A stretch of DNA of 64,000 nucleotides, from the NCBI RefSeq assembly GCF_025231485.1, contig NZ_CP104003.1:1054001-1118000 (forward strand), written 5' to 3'. A program made the position numbers and the translations under genes. Under the pieces are notes generated by a model. That model did no database searches and was not told where the DNA came from. It saw only the letters and a program-made list of their open reading frames with translations. Every line of letters starts with the position of its first letter. The first letter of the stretch is position 1. The DNA comes from Salinirubellus salinus. GTDB taxonomy: Archaea; Halobacteriota; Halobacteria; Halobacteriales; Haloarculaceae. Below are positions 1 through 7,676 of this stretch, one piece after another.

Positions 1-218
1 GCACGCTCGTGCTCGTCCGTGATGACGCGACAGGCGTCGTCCTCGGCCTCGTGCAGGTGTTCGTCGGTGAACGAGTCGCGTTCCTCGTGGAGCTCCTTCG
101 CACGGTTGAGCCACTTGGGTTTGGGGTACGAGCCGACCACGGTCGTCAACAGGAAGTGGTCGGTCGAGTGGTCGTCCGGGCGGAACTGCTCGCGGGTGTC
201 GATAGCGTTGTAGCTCAT
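1..218 (-). CDS. metE: Methionine synthase, cobalamin-independent family, second gene (partial, N-terminal end only)
   Basis: Only the first 72 codons lie in the window; the gene runs off the left edge. The ATG at 218-216 overlaps the TGA of the upstream methionine-synthase gene in an ATGA junction, so the two are probably translationally coupled. The protein begins MSYNAIDTREQF and soon carries LLTTVVGSYPKPKW, the start motif of the archaeal MetE-like barrel that transfers a methyl group to homocysteine. Haloarchaea commonly carry two adjacent MetE-like genes, and this fits that pair. The methyl donor cannot be read from the sequence, and the zinc-binding residues would lie beyond the window. 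Confidence 0.8.
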   Translation of the reverse strand, partial: MSYNAIDTREQFRPDDHSTDHFLLTTVVGSYPKPKWLNRAKELHEERDSFTDEHLHEAEDDACRVITDEHER

Positions 219-1207
219 GCTTCCAGCACCTCCTCGGTGGCCGCGGCCAGCGCGTCGAGCTTGGCCTCGGCCTTGTTCGTCGGCAGGTAGAACAGTTCGG
301 TGTTCGCGGTGGCGTAGACGGTGTCGAACGACTGTGCGGGCACCTGGTCCTCGACCCACGCGATGCGCTCGCTGATCTCCGCCGGCGTCTCGACGAGCGT
401 GTTCTGGCCGTCGACGACACCCATCGCGATGTCGTCTTTCGTGCCGTACTCCTGCAGGTTGTACACCGTGGTCTCGTGGTCGCTCACGAGGTCGAAGCCG
501 ATGGCGTCCACGTCGGCGTCCATCAGGTGCGCGTAGGGCTTCTCGGGGATGGCCCCGAAGTAGGTGTGGACGACGACGTCCGAGTCCACGGCGGCGGCGA
601 CCCGGTCGATGGCCTCGCTCGCGGCCTCGTCCAGCCCGTCACCGGGTGCGTTCTCGACGAGCGACGGCTCCAGCAGGAACAGTGTCTCGTGCTCGGGGAG
701 CGCGTCGGCCTCCGCCGCGAGGAACTCGGCGATGCCCGCGAGGAACGACTCCTCGTCGCCGTAGTGCTCGTCGGTCGCGAGGTCCGAGAGCGAGTACGGA
801 CCGGGCAGGACGGCCTGGAGGTCGCTCGCATCGACGTCGACGGCCTCGAGTTCGGCGGCCACGTCGCCGTCGAACGTCAGGTCGCCCGTGACGACCGGCT
901 CGCGGTAGAAGTTGTTGTTGTCGTAGTACCGGACGATGCCGCGGGTCTCGACGTTCTCGTGGACGGCCAGCGGGTGGGCGAGCATATCGTCCCAGCGGGC
1001 CTGTCCCTCGACGATTCGGTCGAGCCCCGCCTCGGCCTGCCGGTCGACGAGTTCGGCGCGGACGCGGTCGTACGTGCTGGCGATCTCCTCGCCCTCGTCG
1101 CCGGAGACGAGGTCGGACTTCTGGTGGCCCTTCAGGTCCGAGAGGTCCTCCTTCGCCCAATCAGGCAGGGGGAACAGTCCCGGAGTCGTGGCTACGACGT
1201 CCCTCAT
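215..1207 (-). CDS. metE: MetE-like methionine synthase, first gene of the pair
   Basis: A 330-residue protein of the UroD/MetE-like TIM-barrel family. The ATG at 1207 starts MRDVVATTPGLFPLPDW, matching haloarchaeal 5-methyltetrahydropteroyltriglutamate-homocysteine methyltransferase-like proteins. Internal landmarks are LQAVLPGPYSLSDL and, near the C terminus, VDGQNTLVETPAEI, both typical of MetE barrels. It is the promoter-proximal gene of a two-gene unit with the partial gene at 1-218, overlapping it by four bases. The role in methionine synthesis is inferred from family and pairing; the split into two short genes is usual in haloarchaea, whereas bacterial MetE is one long protein. Confidence 0.85.
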   Translation of the reverse strand: MRDVVATTPGLFPLPDWAKEDLSDLKGHQKSDLVSGDEGEEIASTYDRVRAELVDRQAEAGLDRIVEGQARWDDMLAHPLAVHENVETRGIVRYYDNNNFYREPVVTGDLTFDGDVAAELEAVDVDASDLQAVLPGPYSLSDLATDEHYGDEESFLAGIAEFLAAEADALPEHETLFLLEPSLVENAPGDGLDEAASEAIDRVAAAVDSDVVVHTYFGAIPEKPYAHLMDADVDAIGFDLVSDHETTVYNLQEYGTKDDIAMGVVDGQNTLVETPAEISERIAWVEDQVPAQSFDTVYATANTELFYLPTNKAEAKLDALAAATEEVLEA

Positions 1208-1228
1208 TGGTGGCGCTTGGGAATGACG

Positions 1229-1243
1229 CCGTATAATAATTCC
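1229..1243 (-). promoter_or_regulatory. Probable promoter (TATA box) of the metE pair
   Basis: On the minus strand this AT-rich run reads ATTATTATAC, the only AT-rich stretch in the 58-base gap before hemK2. It lies about 25-33 bases upstream of the metE ATG at 1207, so the transcript would have almost no 5' leader, as is usual in haloarchaea. Confidence 0.6.
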
Positions 1244-1265
1244 TACATCGGCGTATGTTTCGCAG

Positions 1266-1850
1266 TTATTCCGGTGTGAGTTCGAGGACCACGAGTCGCT
1301 CGAACGGGAACGACTCCTCGGCCACGCGCTCCGTGGCGAGTCCGTTCGTGGCGGCCCGCGCCGCCACCGCCTCCAGTCCCGTGAGCGAGGAGACCAGCAG
1401 GAGCACCCGGCCCTCCGGCGCGAGGACCCGACCCACGGCGTCGAGGAACGGGTCGACCACCCGTCGCCCGTCCTCGCCGCCCGAGAGGGCCGTCTCCATC
1501 CAGTCGTCGCCCTCCACCTCCGGCGGGGTGGGAAGGTACGGCGGATTGAACAGCACCCAGTCGAACGCGCCGTCGCGGAACCCGGAGACGAGGTCCGTCC
1601 GGACCACCGGAACGCCGGCGTCGCGCGCTCGCCGGCACGCGTGGGGATTCACGTCGCAGCCGTACACCGACGCCCCCGTCTCGGCGGCGACTGTAGCGGC
1701 CACGTAGCCCGACCCCGTGCCCACGTCGAGGGCCACGTCGCCCGACCCGAGGCGCTCGCTCGCGGTCTGGGCCAGCAGTCGCGAGTCCTCGGCCGGGTCG
1801 TACACCGGGGAGTCGAGGCCGCGACGGGCCGCGAGGTCCTCCTTCGTCAC
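1266..1850 (-). CDS. hemK2: HemK2-type protein glutamine methyltransferase
   Basis: A 194-residue class I SAM-dependent methyltransferase. Motif I is LDVGTGSGYVAA and the catalytic motif is NPPYLP, the NPPY signature of the HemK/PrmC group; length and lack of an N-terminal domain fit the archaeal HemK2 (Mtq2-like) branch, which methylates the GGQ glutamine of release factor aRF1. I chose the GTG at 1850 because it overlaps the upstream mscS TGA as GTGA and starts VTKEDLAARRG, just before the conserved YDPAEDSRLL; the frame stays open upstream but is arginine-rich non-coding sequence. Last gene of the rpl21e-rpoF-DUF655-ksgA-mscS-hemK2 cluster. Confidence 0.88.
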   Translation of the reverse strand: MTKEDLAARRGLDSPVYDPAEDSRLLAQTASERLGSGDVALDVGTGSGYVAATVAAETGASVYGCDVNPHACRRARDAGVPVVRTDLVSGFRDGAFDWVLFNPPYLPTPPEVEGDDWMETALSGGEDGRRVVDPFLDAVGRVLAPEGRVLLLVSSLTGLEAVAARAATNGLATERVAEESFPFERLVVLELTPE

Positions 1851-3046
1851 GAGTCCTCGGCCTCGTCGCGGTCTTCCTCGTCCGGGCCACCATCGGCAGC
1901 GGCCTGGTGCGGTTCGGGTGACTCGCTCTCCTCGCCGGCGTCGTCGGCCTGTACCTCGCGGGCGGGAGCGACCTGCAACCCGTCTGTCTCGGGCCGCCCC
2001 GAGAGTTCGCGCTGCGGATAGGGTATCTTCACCCCCTCCCGCTCGAACGCACGCTTCACGGACTCCACTACCGCGTTCTGCGCCTGCCACTTCCGCTGTA
2101 TCGTCGGGTCGTCGATCCAGAATCGGAGCGTGAGGACCACCGCGCTCCCGCCGAACTGGTCCATCACGACGTCCGGGCGAGGAGTGTCCACGACCGCATC
2201 ACACTCGGTCATCGCCGCTTCGGCGATCTGTGCGGCCTCGGCTACGTCGACGTCGTAGTCGATACCCACGTCCACCGTGAGCCGCAACTGGTCGGTGCGC
2301 GAGCGGTTGACGATCTCGTCGTTGGCCACGTTCTCGTTCGGGACGAGGACGTGCTCGTTGTCGAAGGTGCGTATCTCGGTGTTGAACACGCTCACGTCCG
2401 TCACCGTCCCCTCCTCCTCGCCGACGACGACCCAGTCACCGATCTCGAACGGGCGGGCTAACAGGAGGACGAACCCCGCCAGCACCGACCCGAGCGTCTG
2501 GCGCGCGGCCAGGCCGACGACGACCCCGAAGGCACCCGCGCCGAGGAGCAGGTCTGCGGGTCTGGTCCCCCAGAGCGCGACGACGAACAGGAAGGCGGGG
2601 AGGAAGACGAGGAACTGGACGACGTGGTGGCCGATCTCCTTCTGGTGGGTGGTGATGGTGTCCCGCTCGGACTCGCGTTTGATGACGCGCTTCGTGACGC
2701 GGGTGAACGTGAACGCCGCGCCGAACACGAGCAACGAGATCATCAGTTTGACACCCGCCTCCGCCGGGTTGCCGGGGACGACGGCGTCGAACGCCGTACT
2801 CACGGTGTCGCCGAGTCGCCAGACCTCCGTCAGGACGACGGCCGCGGCCGTCCCGAACGCCGTGACCACCACAGACTGGATAGCCTCCACGAGCGCCTCG
2901 TCGTCCACGAGCGCCTTCAGCCGGCTCCCGAGGCGGTAGACGCCGTAGCTGCCGAGCAGGAACGCGGCGAGCACCACGGTGGTGGTGACGACGCGCGGGT
3001 CGCCCCCCGTCCCGAGTGACCCGACCTGCTCGACGGCCGGACTCAC
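1847..3046 (-). CDS. mscS: MscS-family mechanosensitive channel
   Basis: A 399-residue membrane protein. Hydrophobic segments lie near residues 18-40, 60-80, 100-115 and 140-165, followed by the pore-helix/beta-domain region typical of MscS (AFGVVVGLAARQTLGSVLAG, then RPFEIGDWVVVGEEEGTV). The acidic C-terminal tail of about 50 residues looks disordered. The start is GTG at 3046, overlapping the ksgA TGA as GTGA, and the end overlaps the start of hemK2 the same way, so three unrelated functions are tightly coupled. MscS channels release solutes on hypo-osmotic shock; the reason for its place between two translation-modifying enzymes is unknown to me. Confidence 0.9.
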   Translation of the reverse strand: MSPAVEQVGSLGTGGDPRVVTTTVVLAAFLLGSYGVYRLGSRLKALVDDEALVEAIQSVVVTAFGTAAAVVLTEVWRLGDTVSTAFDAVVPGNPAEAGVKLMISLLVFGAAFTFTRVTKRVIKRESERDTITTHQKEIGHHVVQFLVFLPAFLFVVALWGTRPADLLLGAGAFGVVVGLAARQTLGSVLAGFVLLLARPFEIGDWVVVGEEEGTVTDVSVFNTEIRTFDNEHVLVPNENVANDEIVNRSRTDQLRLTVDVGIDYDVDVAEAAQIAEAAMTECDAVVDTPRPDVVMDQFGGSAVVLTLRFWIDDPTIQRKWQAQNAVVESVKRAFEREGVKIPYPQRELSGRPETDGLQVAPAREVQADDAGEESESPEPHQAAADGGPDEEDRDEAEDS

Positions 3047-3897
3047 GCCGCGCCCACCTCACGGGCGAGCACGGCGAGTTCGGCGAACTCCGCCGGCGTC
3101 ACCTTCCCCGCGCGCTTGCGCAGGAGGTCCTCGTCGGCCGCCTCGACCAGTGCCTCGGGGTCCGCGAGCCCGGAGATGTGCGCCGTGTTGCGGATAGCGT
3201 TACGCATCGTCTTGCGACGCTGTGTGAAACAGGCGGTCACGAGGTCCATGAACGCGTCCTCGTCGGGCACCTCGTACTCCGGGTCGCGGGGGGTACACCG
3301 GACCACGGCGCTCTGGACCGCCGGAGCGGGGTCGAACGCCTCCTTCGGGACCGGCTCGACCACCTCGACGTCGGCGTAGTGGCCCGCGGTCACCGAGAGC
3401 CGGCCGTACGCGTCGGTGCCCGGTGCGGCCGCCATCCGCTCGGCGAACTCCTTCTGGAACATCAGCACGAGCGGGCGTTTCGTCGGCAGCAGCCGGAAGG
3501 CGATCTCCGAGGAGACGCCGTACGGGAGGTTCGAGACAGACGCGGAGAACTCGGGGAGGTCGACGTCGAGTGCGTCACCCTCGACGACGGTGAGCCGGCC
3601 GGCGGCCACCTCGTCGGCGAACTCCGCGCGGAGGAACCCCGCGAGCGTCGGGTCTCGTTCCACCACGGTCACGCGGTCGGCCGCGGCGAGGAGGCGGTCG
3701 GTCAGCGCGCCGGTCCCGCCACCGACCTCGAGGAGGTGTGAGCGGTCGGTCCCCTCGGGGAGGTACTCGACCAGTCGGTCGAGGACCCGGTCGTCGACGA
3801 GGAAGTGCTGGTCCCGGTCCGGGTCACCTCGCACGCCCGCCCGACGGACGAGGGCGTCCGGGTCCCGGCGGCCGGTCGGTCCACGCTGGTCGCTCAT
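3043..3897 (-). CDS. ksgA: 16S rRNA adenine dimethyltransferase KsgA/RsmA
   Basis: A 284-residue protein that dimethylates two adjacent adenines in helix 45 of 16S rRNA during small-subunit maturation. Visible are the QHFLVDDRVLDRLVEY entry region, SAM motif LLEVGGGTGALTDRL, the catalytic NLPYGVSSEI (NLPY) and the C-terminal CFTQRRKTMRNAI helix used for rRNA recognition. I chose ATG 3897 (MSDQRGPTGRR) over an in-frame GTG at 3939 that would add 14 non-conserved residues. It lies 87 bases after the DUF655 gene and its TGA is shared with the GTG of mscS. Confidence 0.95.
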   Translation of the reverse strand: MSDQRGPTGRRDPDALVRRAGVRGDPDRDQHFLVDDRVLDRLVEYLPEGTDRSHLLEVGGGTGALTDRLLAAADRVTVVERDPTLAGFLRAEFADEVAAGRLTVVEGDALDVDLPEFSASVSNLPYGVSSEIAFRLLPTKRPLVLMFQKEFAERMAAAPGTDAYGRLSVTAGHYADVEVVEPVPKEAFDPAPAVQSAVVRCTPRDPEYEVPDEDAFMDLVTACFTQRRKTMRNAIRNTAHISGLADPEALVEAADEDLLRKRAGKVTPAEFAELAVLAREVGAA

Positions 3898-3984
3898 CTG
3901 GTTGCCACTCCGTACTCGGTGCCCGGTGAAAAGGGTCACTCATCGTGTGGGCCACGAGAGGACAGTAGGTGGGCCGGTCGGCGT

Positions 3985-4575
3985 TCAGCCCTCCCGCGCG
4001 AATATCCGGTACTTCAGGTCCTCCTCCCTGAGTTCCTCCATGATCCGCTCGACGAGCACCTCCTTCGGGCGGTGGAGGCCGGAGATGCGCTCGTCAAGGT
4101 CCTCGAACGACTCGAAGGGGCCGCGCTTTCGCTCGTCCAGGATGTCGTTGCGGAGTTTCTTCCCGATACCGGGGAGGAGGTTCAGCGCGTGCAGGCGCGT
4201 GGTGATGGCCTGCGCCTCGTTGAAGAAGTCGACGAACCGCCGCTCGTCCTCCTCGACCACCTCCTCCACGGCGTACTGGAGTTCGGACCGCGCGGCGCCC
4301 GAGAGGTCGTCGAAGTCGACGTTACGACTCCGACGGACCGCCTCGTCGGCGGGATCGAACGCCACACGGTCACCGATAGTAACCTTCACGTCCGGGTCGA
4401 GCACCAGCTCCAGGAGGCGGAACGGCTCGACACCCAGCGCGTACGCGATGGGATCGTTGTCGAACCGGGCGCGGCCCTCCTGCGGGCGGCCGTTCGGGAG
4501 CACGTCCAGGACCACGGCGATGGCCGGGGCCTCGGCTCCCGACTCCATCTCGGCGTCGGAGTTCGCGTCGCTCAT
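3985..4575 (-). CDS. DUF655 family RNA-binding-like protein
   Basis: A 196-residue archaeal protein of the DUF655 family, which joins an OB-like N-terminal domain to a helix-hairpin-helix segment. The latter is visible as LNLLPGIGKKLRNDILDERK (about residues 132-151), a typical nucleic-acid-binding HhH. The first 17 residues are an acidic low-complexity start. In archaea the family sits beside rpl21e, rpoF and ksgA, as here, which suggests a role in ribosome assembly or transcription-translation; no activity can be read directly. Confidence 0.85.
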   Translation of the reverse strand: MSDANSDAEMESGAEAPAIAVVLDVLPNGRPQEGRARFDNDPIAYALGVEPFRLLELVLDPDVKVTIGDRVAFDPADEAVRRSRNVDFDDLSGAARSELQYAVEEVVEEDERRFVDFFNEAQAITTRLHALNLLPGIGKKLRNDILDERKRGPFESFEDLDERISGLHRPKEVLVERIMEELREEDLKYRIFAREG

Positions 4576-4635
4576 GTCATACGGATATGGTGAGCGAACG
4601 TTAAAAACACGCGGGGCGGTCCCCGGTCGGGGGAC

Positions 4636-4992
4636 TCAGGCGTACTTCGCGACGACGTTCAGAATCTCGTCGAGTTCGTCGCCGTCGAGCGAGTAGCGGG
4701 ACTGCGAGAACACCGAGCGGACCTCGTCGCGGTCGCGGGGGAGGAGGTCGGCGATCTTGTGGGCGGTCGCCTCGTTCACCTTCTCCAGTTCCTCGAGTTC
4801 CTCGACCAGCGCACGGGCGTCGTCACCGCTCATCGCGGAGAACCGGTTGACGTGCTCGATGGCGCGCGCCAGTTCGTAGCGCATCTCACGCTCCTCGTCG
4901 AGGGCGCGCTCGGTCTCGATGTCGGCGAGCAGTTCCTTCGCCTCCGCGACGGTGAGGTACTGCTCGTCGACGATCTCCTTGAATATCGTCAT
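4636..4992 (-). CDS. rpoF: RNA polymerase subunit F (Rpb4 homologue)
   Basis: A 118-residue protein beginning MTIFKEIVDEQYLTVAEAKELL, the HRDC-like fold of archaeal RpoF. RpoF pairs with RpoE to form the polymerase stalk, which binds emerging RNA. The ATG at 4992 overlaps the rpl21e stop as ATGA, which fixes the start; the open frame upstream is just rpl21e read in another frame. The C terminus VVAKYA and the length are normal for the family. Confidence 0.93.
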   Translation of the reverse strand: MTIFKEIVDEQYLTVAEAKELLADIETERALDEEREMRYELARAIEHVNRFSAMSGDDARALVEELEELEKVNEATAHKIADLLPRDRDEVRSVFSQSRYSLDGDELDEILNVVAKYA

Positions 4993-5282
4993 GCCTGCTG
5001 ACGGTTGAGGTGGGCGGGGGCGACGACGACGACCTTCTTCTTGCCGCCGTCGTTGATCTCGACCTGGAAGCAGCGCCCCTGCTTGCCCTTGACGGTGCCC
5101 GTGTGGCCCGTGAAGCGGGCGTGCGGTCGGCCCTTCGGGACGCTGGGGTCTATCTTGACGTGGACGCGCTCGCCCTCCTCGTACTCCTGGATGGCTCGCT
5201 GCGGCGGGGAGGTGCCGCGCTCTCGGGGCTTGTTCTTCAGTTTGTTGCGGGTGCCGTGCAGGGGTCCGTTGGAACTCGGCAT
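4989..5282 (-). CDS. rpl21e: 50S ribosomal protein L21e
   Basis: A 97-residue protein, MPSSNGPLHGTRNKLKNKPRERG at the N terminus, with the SH3-like segment GHTGTVKGKQGRCFQVEI. This is eL21 of archaea and eukaryotes. It is the first gene of the six-gene minus-strand cluster and has its own promoter just upstream. It ends in an ATGA overlap with rpoF. Confidence 0.95.
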   Translation of the reverse strand: MPSSNGPLHGTRNKLKNKPRERGTSPPQRAIQEYEEGERVHVKIDPSVPKGRPHARFTGHTGTVKGKQGRCFQVEINDGGKKKVVVVAPAHLNRQQA

Positions 5283-5309
5283 AGTCGTGACCCACTGTTG
5301 TCCACTCGC

Positions 5310-5320
5310 GATTATAAAAG
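5310..5320 (-). promoter_or_regulatory. Promoter (TATA box) of the rpl21e cluster
   Basis: On the minus strand the sequence reads CTTTTATAAT, a near-ideal haloarchaeal TATA box about 30 bases before the rpl21e ATG at 5282. It is the only strong box before the rpl21e-rpoF-DUF655-ksgA-mscS-hemK2 run. Confidence 0.7.
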
Positions 5321-5349
5321 GTGCGAAACGCCGCGTCGCCCGCGCTGGG

Positions 5350-5892
5350 TCAGCCGAGCAGGTAGCGTGCGCCGGGCAGGTCAGCCAGTCGGGTCCGCTC
5401 GAGGACCGCGTCGACGCCCAGTATCCGCCCCGCGCCGAGCGCCCCGAGCCCGAACAGTAGGAGCGCGTAGACCACGTGGTCGTCCACCACCAGTGAGTGG
5501 GCGAGCGGCAGGCTGGCGGCCCAGTAGTTGAGCATCATCACCGCGCCCCCGAGGCCCGCGAGGCGGACGAACGCCCCGAGCATCAGGGCCGCGCCCACCA
5601 GCGTGAGGCCGACGGCGTTCAGCACCGCCAGGGTCCCCGCGTAGGGCTGGAGCATGGCGAAGTAGCCCGCGAACGGGTTGGCTGCCGTGCCCGCCGCGCC
5701 GGCGACCATCCCAGCTGTCGCCTCACGGAACCCCTGCAGGCCCATCAGGTGGTTCACACCGGGGTAGAGCAGCGCCCAGCCAATCACCAGACGCAGGGCG
5801 AGCATCGCGTAGCCGGTCGCGGTCCGGTCGTAACGGACGGCCATCTCCCGGCCGAACAGTTCCGTCTCGAACTCCGTTTCACTCGTCGCCAT
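5350..5892 (-). CDS. DoxX-family membrane protein
   Basis: A 180-residue protein with four hydrophobic segments (about residues 27-45, 84-107, 110-128 and 138-156). The first contains RLVIGWALLYPGVNHL, the usual opening helix of DoxX/DoxD-like proteins, and a segment around VGLTLVGAALMLGAFVRLAG matches the family core. DoxX proteins are small membrane redox partners, linked in some species to thiosulfate or sulfide oxidation, but most haloarchaeal copies are uncharacterised. It stands alone on the minus strand; the 146-base upstream gap (5893-6038) shows no other gene. Confidence 0.8.
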   Translation of the reverse strand: MATSETEFETELFGREMAVRYDRTATGYAMLALRLVIGWALLYPGVNHLMGLQGFREATAGMVAGAAGTAANPFAGYFAMLQPYAGTLAVLNAVGLTLVGAALMLGAFVRLAGLGGAVMMLNYWAASLPLAHSLVVDDHVVYALLLFGLGALGAGRILGVDAVLERTRLADLPGARYLLG

Positions 5893-6038
5893 CGGCGTTC
5901 ACCTCGGCCGAGAGTAGGGGCGTGATGCACAAAGAGGCGGCCAGTGGTTCCGACCGCCGCGGAATGAGGGAGAACTTTGAAGTCGCCGAACTCGCCCCGG
6001 AGAAGTATCCGTGGCTCCCGAGAGCCGTGGGACGGCCC

Positions 6039-6287
6039 TCAGCGGTGCTCCACGAGGTCGACCGTGGTGTCGCTCTGCACCCACGCCCCCTCGACGTCCG
6101 CGTCGTAGACGACGTACTGTCCTTCGGAAGGGGAGAGGGACTCGACCGACGCCTCCCAGGCCGGCTCCGAGGGCTCCGGGTACCGGTCACCCTCGACCAG
6201 TTGGCGGGCCTCCGCCTCCGGGAGGCCGTTCATCGCCGCCTCGAACGCCCACACCGCGAGCGGGTCCTCGGCGTCGGTCGTCCTCAT
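6039..6287 (-). CDS. Small acidic haloarchaeal protein, function unknown
   Basis: An 82-residue protein starting MRTTDAEDPLAVWAFEAAM and ending in YVVYDADVEGAWVQSDTTVDLVEHR; a short C-terminal AWVQSDTTVDL-like ending recurs in small haloarchaeal proteins, as I recall. I place the start at ATG 6287; an in-frame start at 6377 would add 30 arginine/proline-rich residues unlike a haloarchaeal N terminus. A TATA-like TTTATC on the minus strand sits near 6383. No catalytic or metal-binding motif is visible. The 251 bases up to the aEF-1beta gene (6288-6538) hold no gene that I can support. Confidence 0.55.
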   Translation of the reverse strand: MRTTDAEDPLAVWAFEAAMNGLPEAEARQLVEGDRYPEPSEPAWEASVESLSPSEGQYVVYDADVEGAWVQSDTTVDLVEHR

Positions 6288-6538
6288 CGGCCCCCTCCGG
6301 GGCAGCGGCGGTCCCCCCCACGTCCGTGTCGGGTCCCTCGGTGCATCGTCACGTCTCGTTCGCAGAGACCGTTCCACCTGATAAATCCCCGACCACGGTC
6401 TCAGATACTGAACCGTCCGAATTCACATAATGCGCCGGGCATACCCGGGGCTCGCCGTGGGCGCGCCGACGCGAGCGTCCAGGACGGACGCGCCGCTATC
6501 CGGTTCGTGACGGACGAGAATCGAGTCGGGAGACCGAC

Positions 6539-6805
6539 TCAGATACGGCCGACCTGTTCGACCTTCACGGACTCGACGCCCTCGACCTCGGCGAACGCCT
6601 CCTCGACGGCGTCACTCCCGCCGGCGTCGTCGGGGACGATGACGGTGGGCAGCAAGGCGACGAGGCCGAAGGCCACGTCGTCGCGGTCGGTCCGGGAGAT
6701 CTTCGCGCCCTCCGGCAGGGCGTTCTCCAGTCGCTCCTGGAGTTCGTCCAGGTCGATGTCCGGGCTCTGCGGCATGACCTTGAGCTGCGCGGCGACCTTC
6801 CCCAT
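6539..6805 (-). CDS. ef1b: Translation elongation factor aEF-1 beta
   Basis: An 88-residue protein, [22 protein letters not shown]..., the compact archaeal form of the nucleotide-exchange factor for EF-1 alpha. Conserved features are the PEGAKI segment, [14 protein letters not shown] and the end [13 protein letters not shown]. It follows the zinc-finger gene after two bases, so the two are one transcript. A perfect 7-bp inverted repeat (6523-6529 with 6534-6540, 4-base loop) reaches into the stop codon at 6539-6541 and may form a 3' hairpin, though no T-run follows it. Confidence 0.93.
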   Translation of the reverse strand: MGKVAAQLKVMPQSPDIDLDELQERLENALPEGAKISRTDRDDVAFGLVALLPTVIVPDDAGGSDAVEEAFAEVEGVESVKVEQVGRI

Positions 6806-6807
6806 CG

Positions 6808-6987
6808 TTACGGCCCCGTGAATCCGCAGTCGTCACACTCGTAGAGGTTGCTCTGCTTGCGGCAGGTCGAACATCGGAAGATCAGGTTCCCGCAGTCCGG
6901 GCACTTGAACCGGGCAGCGTTCGTCCCGGAGATGTTGATACCACACGAGACGCACTGGCGCGTCGCGTGCTGCTGGCTCTCGCTCAT
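6808..6987 (-). CDS. Small double zinc-finger protein (HVO_2753-like)
   Basis: A 59-residue gene. The ATG at 6987 starts [20 protein letters not shown]; the protein has four CxxC knuckles: CVSC, CPDC, CSTC and CDDC, enough for two zinc sites, and ends CGFTGP. Order, length and the neighbouring aEF-1beta gene match the Haloferax volcanii micro-protein HVO_2753, whose structure shows two zinc-binding pockets and whose loss is reported to affect swarming and biofilm formation. GGGAGGT stands just before the ATG, and a CTTAAAG TATA box lies 24-30 bases upstream. Confidence 0.88.
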   Translation of the reverse strand: MSESQQHATRQCVSCGINISGTNAARFKCPDCGNLIFRCSTCRKQSNLYECDDCGFTGP

Positions 6988-7010
6988 ACCTCCCGTGAGT
7001 CACGTCGCGA

Positions 7011-7017
7011 CTTTAAG
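7011..7017 (-). promoter_or_regulatory. Promoter (TATA box) of the zinc-finger/aEF-1beta pair
   Basis: Minus-strand CTTAAAG lies 24-30 bases before the ATG at 6987. The leader would be nearly absent, yet a Shine-Dalgarno-like GGGAGG stands just before the ATG, an unusual combination for this genome. Confidence 0.5.
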
Positions 7018-7169
7018 CCTTCTCAAACGGCCGGAGGGGCGAACCGTCCCGCCCGCGAGTGTCGGGCGAAACGACAGTGGACGCTACGCGCTCGAAACCA
7101 GGCGTGCCTCTAATGTGCACCTGTTCGAAGATCGGGCAGTACCCACGGCGCACCGTGGGCGCCCCAACG

Positions 7170-7616
7170 ATGGTCAGGACCGACGCGGAGGACTGTGAGG
7201 CACTGTTCGAACGGGAGGTCGCCGAGCTCTGGAACGGCGACGGGGTGGACGTGGTAGACGAGTTGTACGCCCCGGAGTTCGTCGCCAGTCCGACGCCGGA
7301 CGACGACTGGCCGGCAGTGTCGACCGACCGCTCGTCACTGAAGGCCGCCCACAGGGAGTGGAACGACGCGTTCGCGGCACTCGAGACCGAGGTCGACGGC
7401 CTCGTCGTCGACGGCCACACCGTCCACGCCCAGTGGCGACGGACCGGCCGCCACGAAGGGACGTTCCGGGGCATCGCGCCCACGGGGAACGACATCGCCG
7501 TCTCGGGGTACTCCTACCGACGTGAGCGCGGCGGCCAGTTCGTCGAGGCGACCGACCAGACGGAGATGCCCACGCTGTTGTCACAACTGGGCGTCGAGGC
7601 CGACCTCGAGCACTGA
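7170..7616 (+). CDS. SnoaL/ester-cyclase-like NTF2-fold protein
   Basis: A 148-residue protein starting MVRTDAEDCEALFEREV. The layout is that of SnoaL-like ester-cyclase proteins: helical start, LYAPEFVASPTP, an HREWNDAFAALETEVDGLVVDG strand-helix region, HAQWRRTGRHEGTFRGIAPTG and YSYRRERGGQFVEA. The family folds as an alpha+beta cone; the substrate of haloarchaeal members is unknown. I use ATG 7170; an in-frame start at 7059 would add 37 non-conserved residues. It stands alone, ahead of hyuA on the same strand with a 60-base gap. Confidence 0.7.
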   Translation: MVRTDAEDCEALFEREVAELWNGDGVDVVDELYAPEFVASPTPDDDWPAVSTDRSSLKAAHREWNDAFAALETEVDGLVVDGHTVHAQWRRTGRHEGTFRGIAPTGNDIAVSGYSYRRERGGQFVEATDQTEMPTLLSQLGVEADLEH

Positions 7617-7676
7617 CCACCGCCACCCAGGGCTCGGCAGGGGAAGCTTCAGGCCGGGGCCCGCCGTCGGGTGGGT

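Noticed and set aside
6523-6540. Intrinsic terminator of aEF-1beta
   Set aside because: The 7-bp hairpin overlaps the stop codon and is not followed by a T-run on the transcribed side; kept only as a note.
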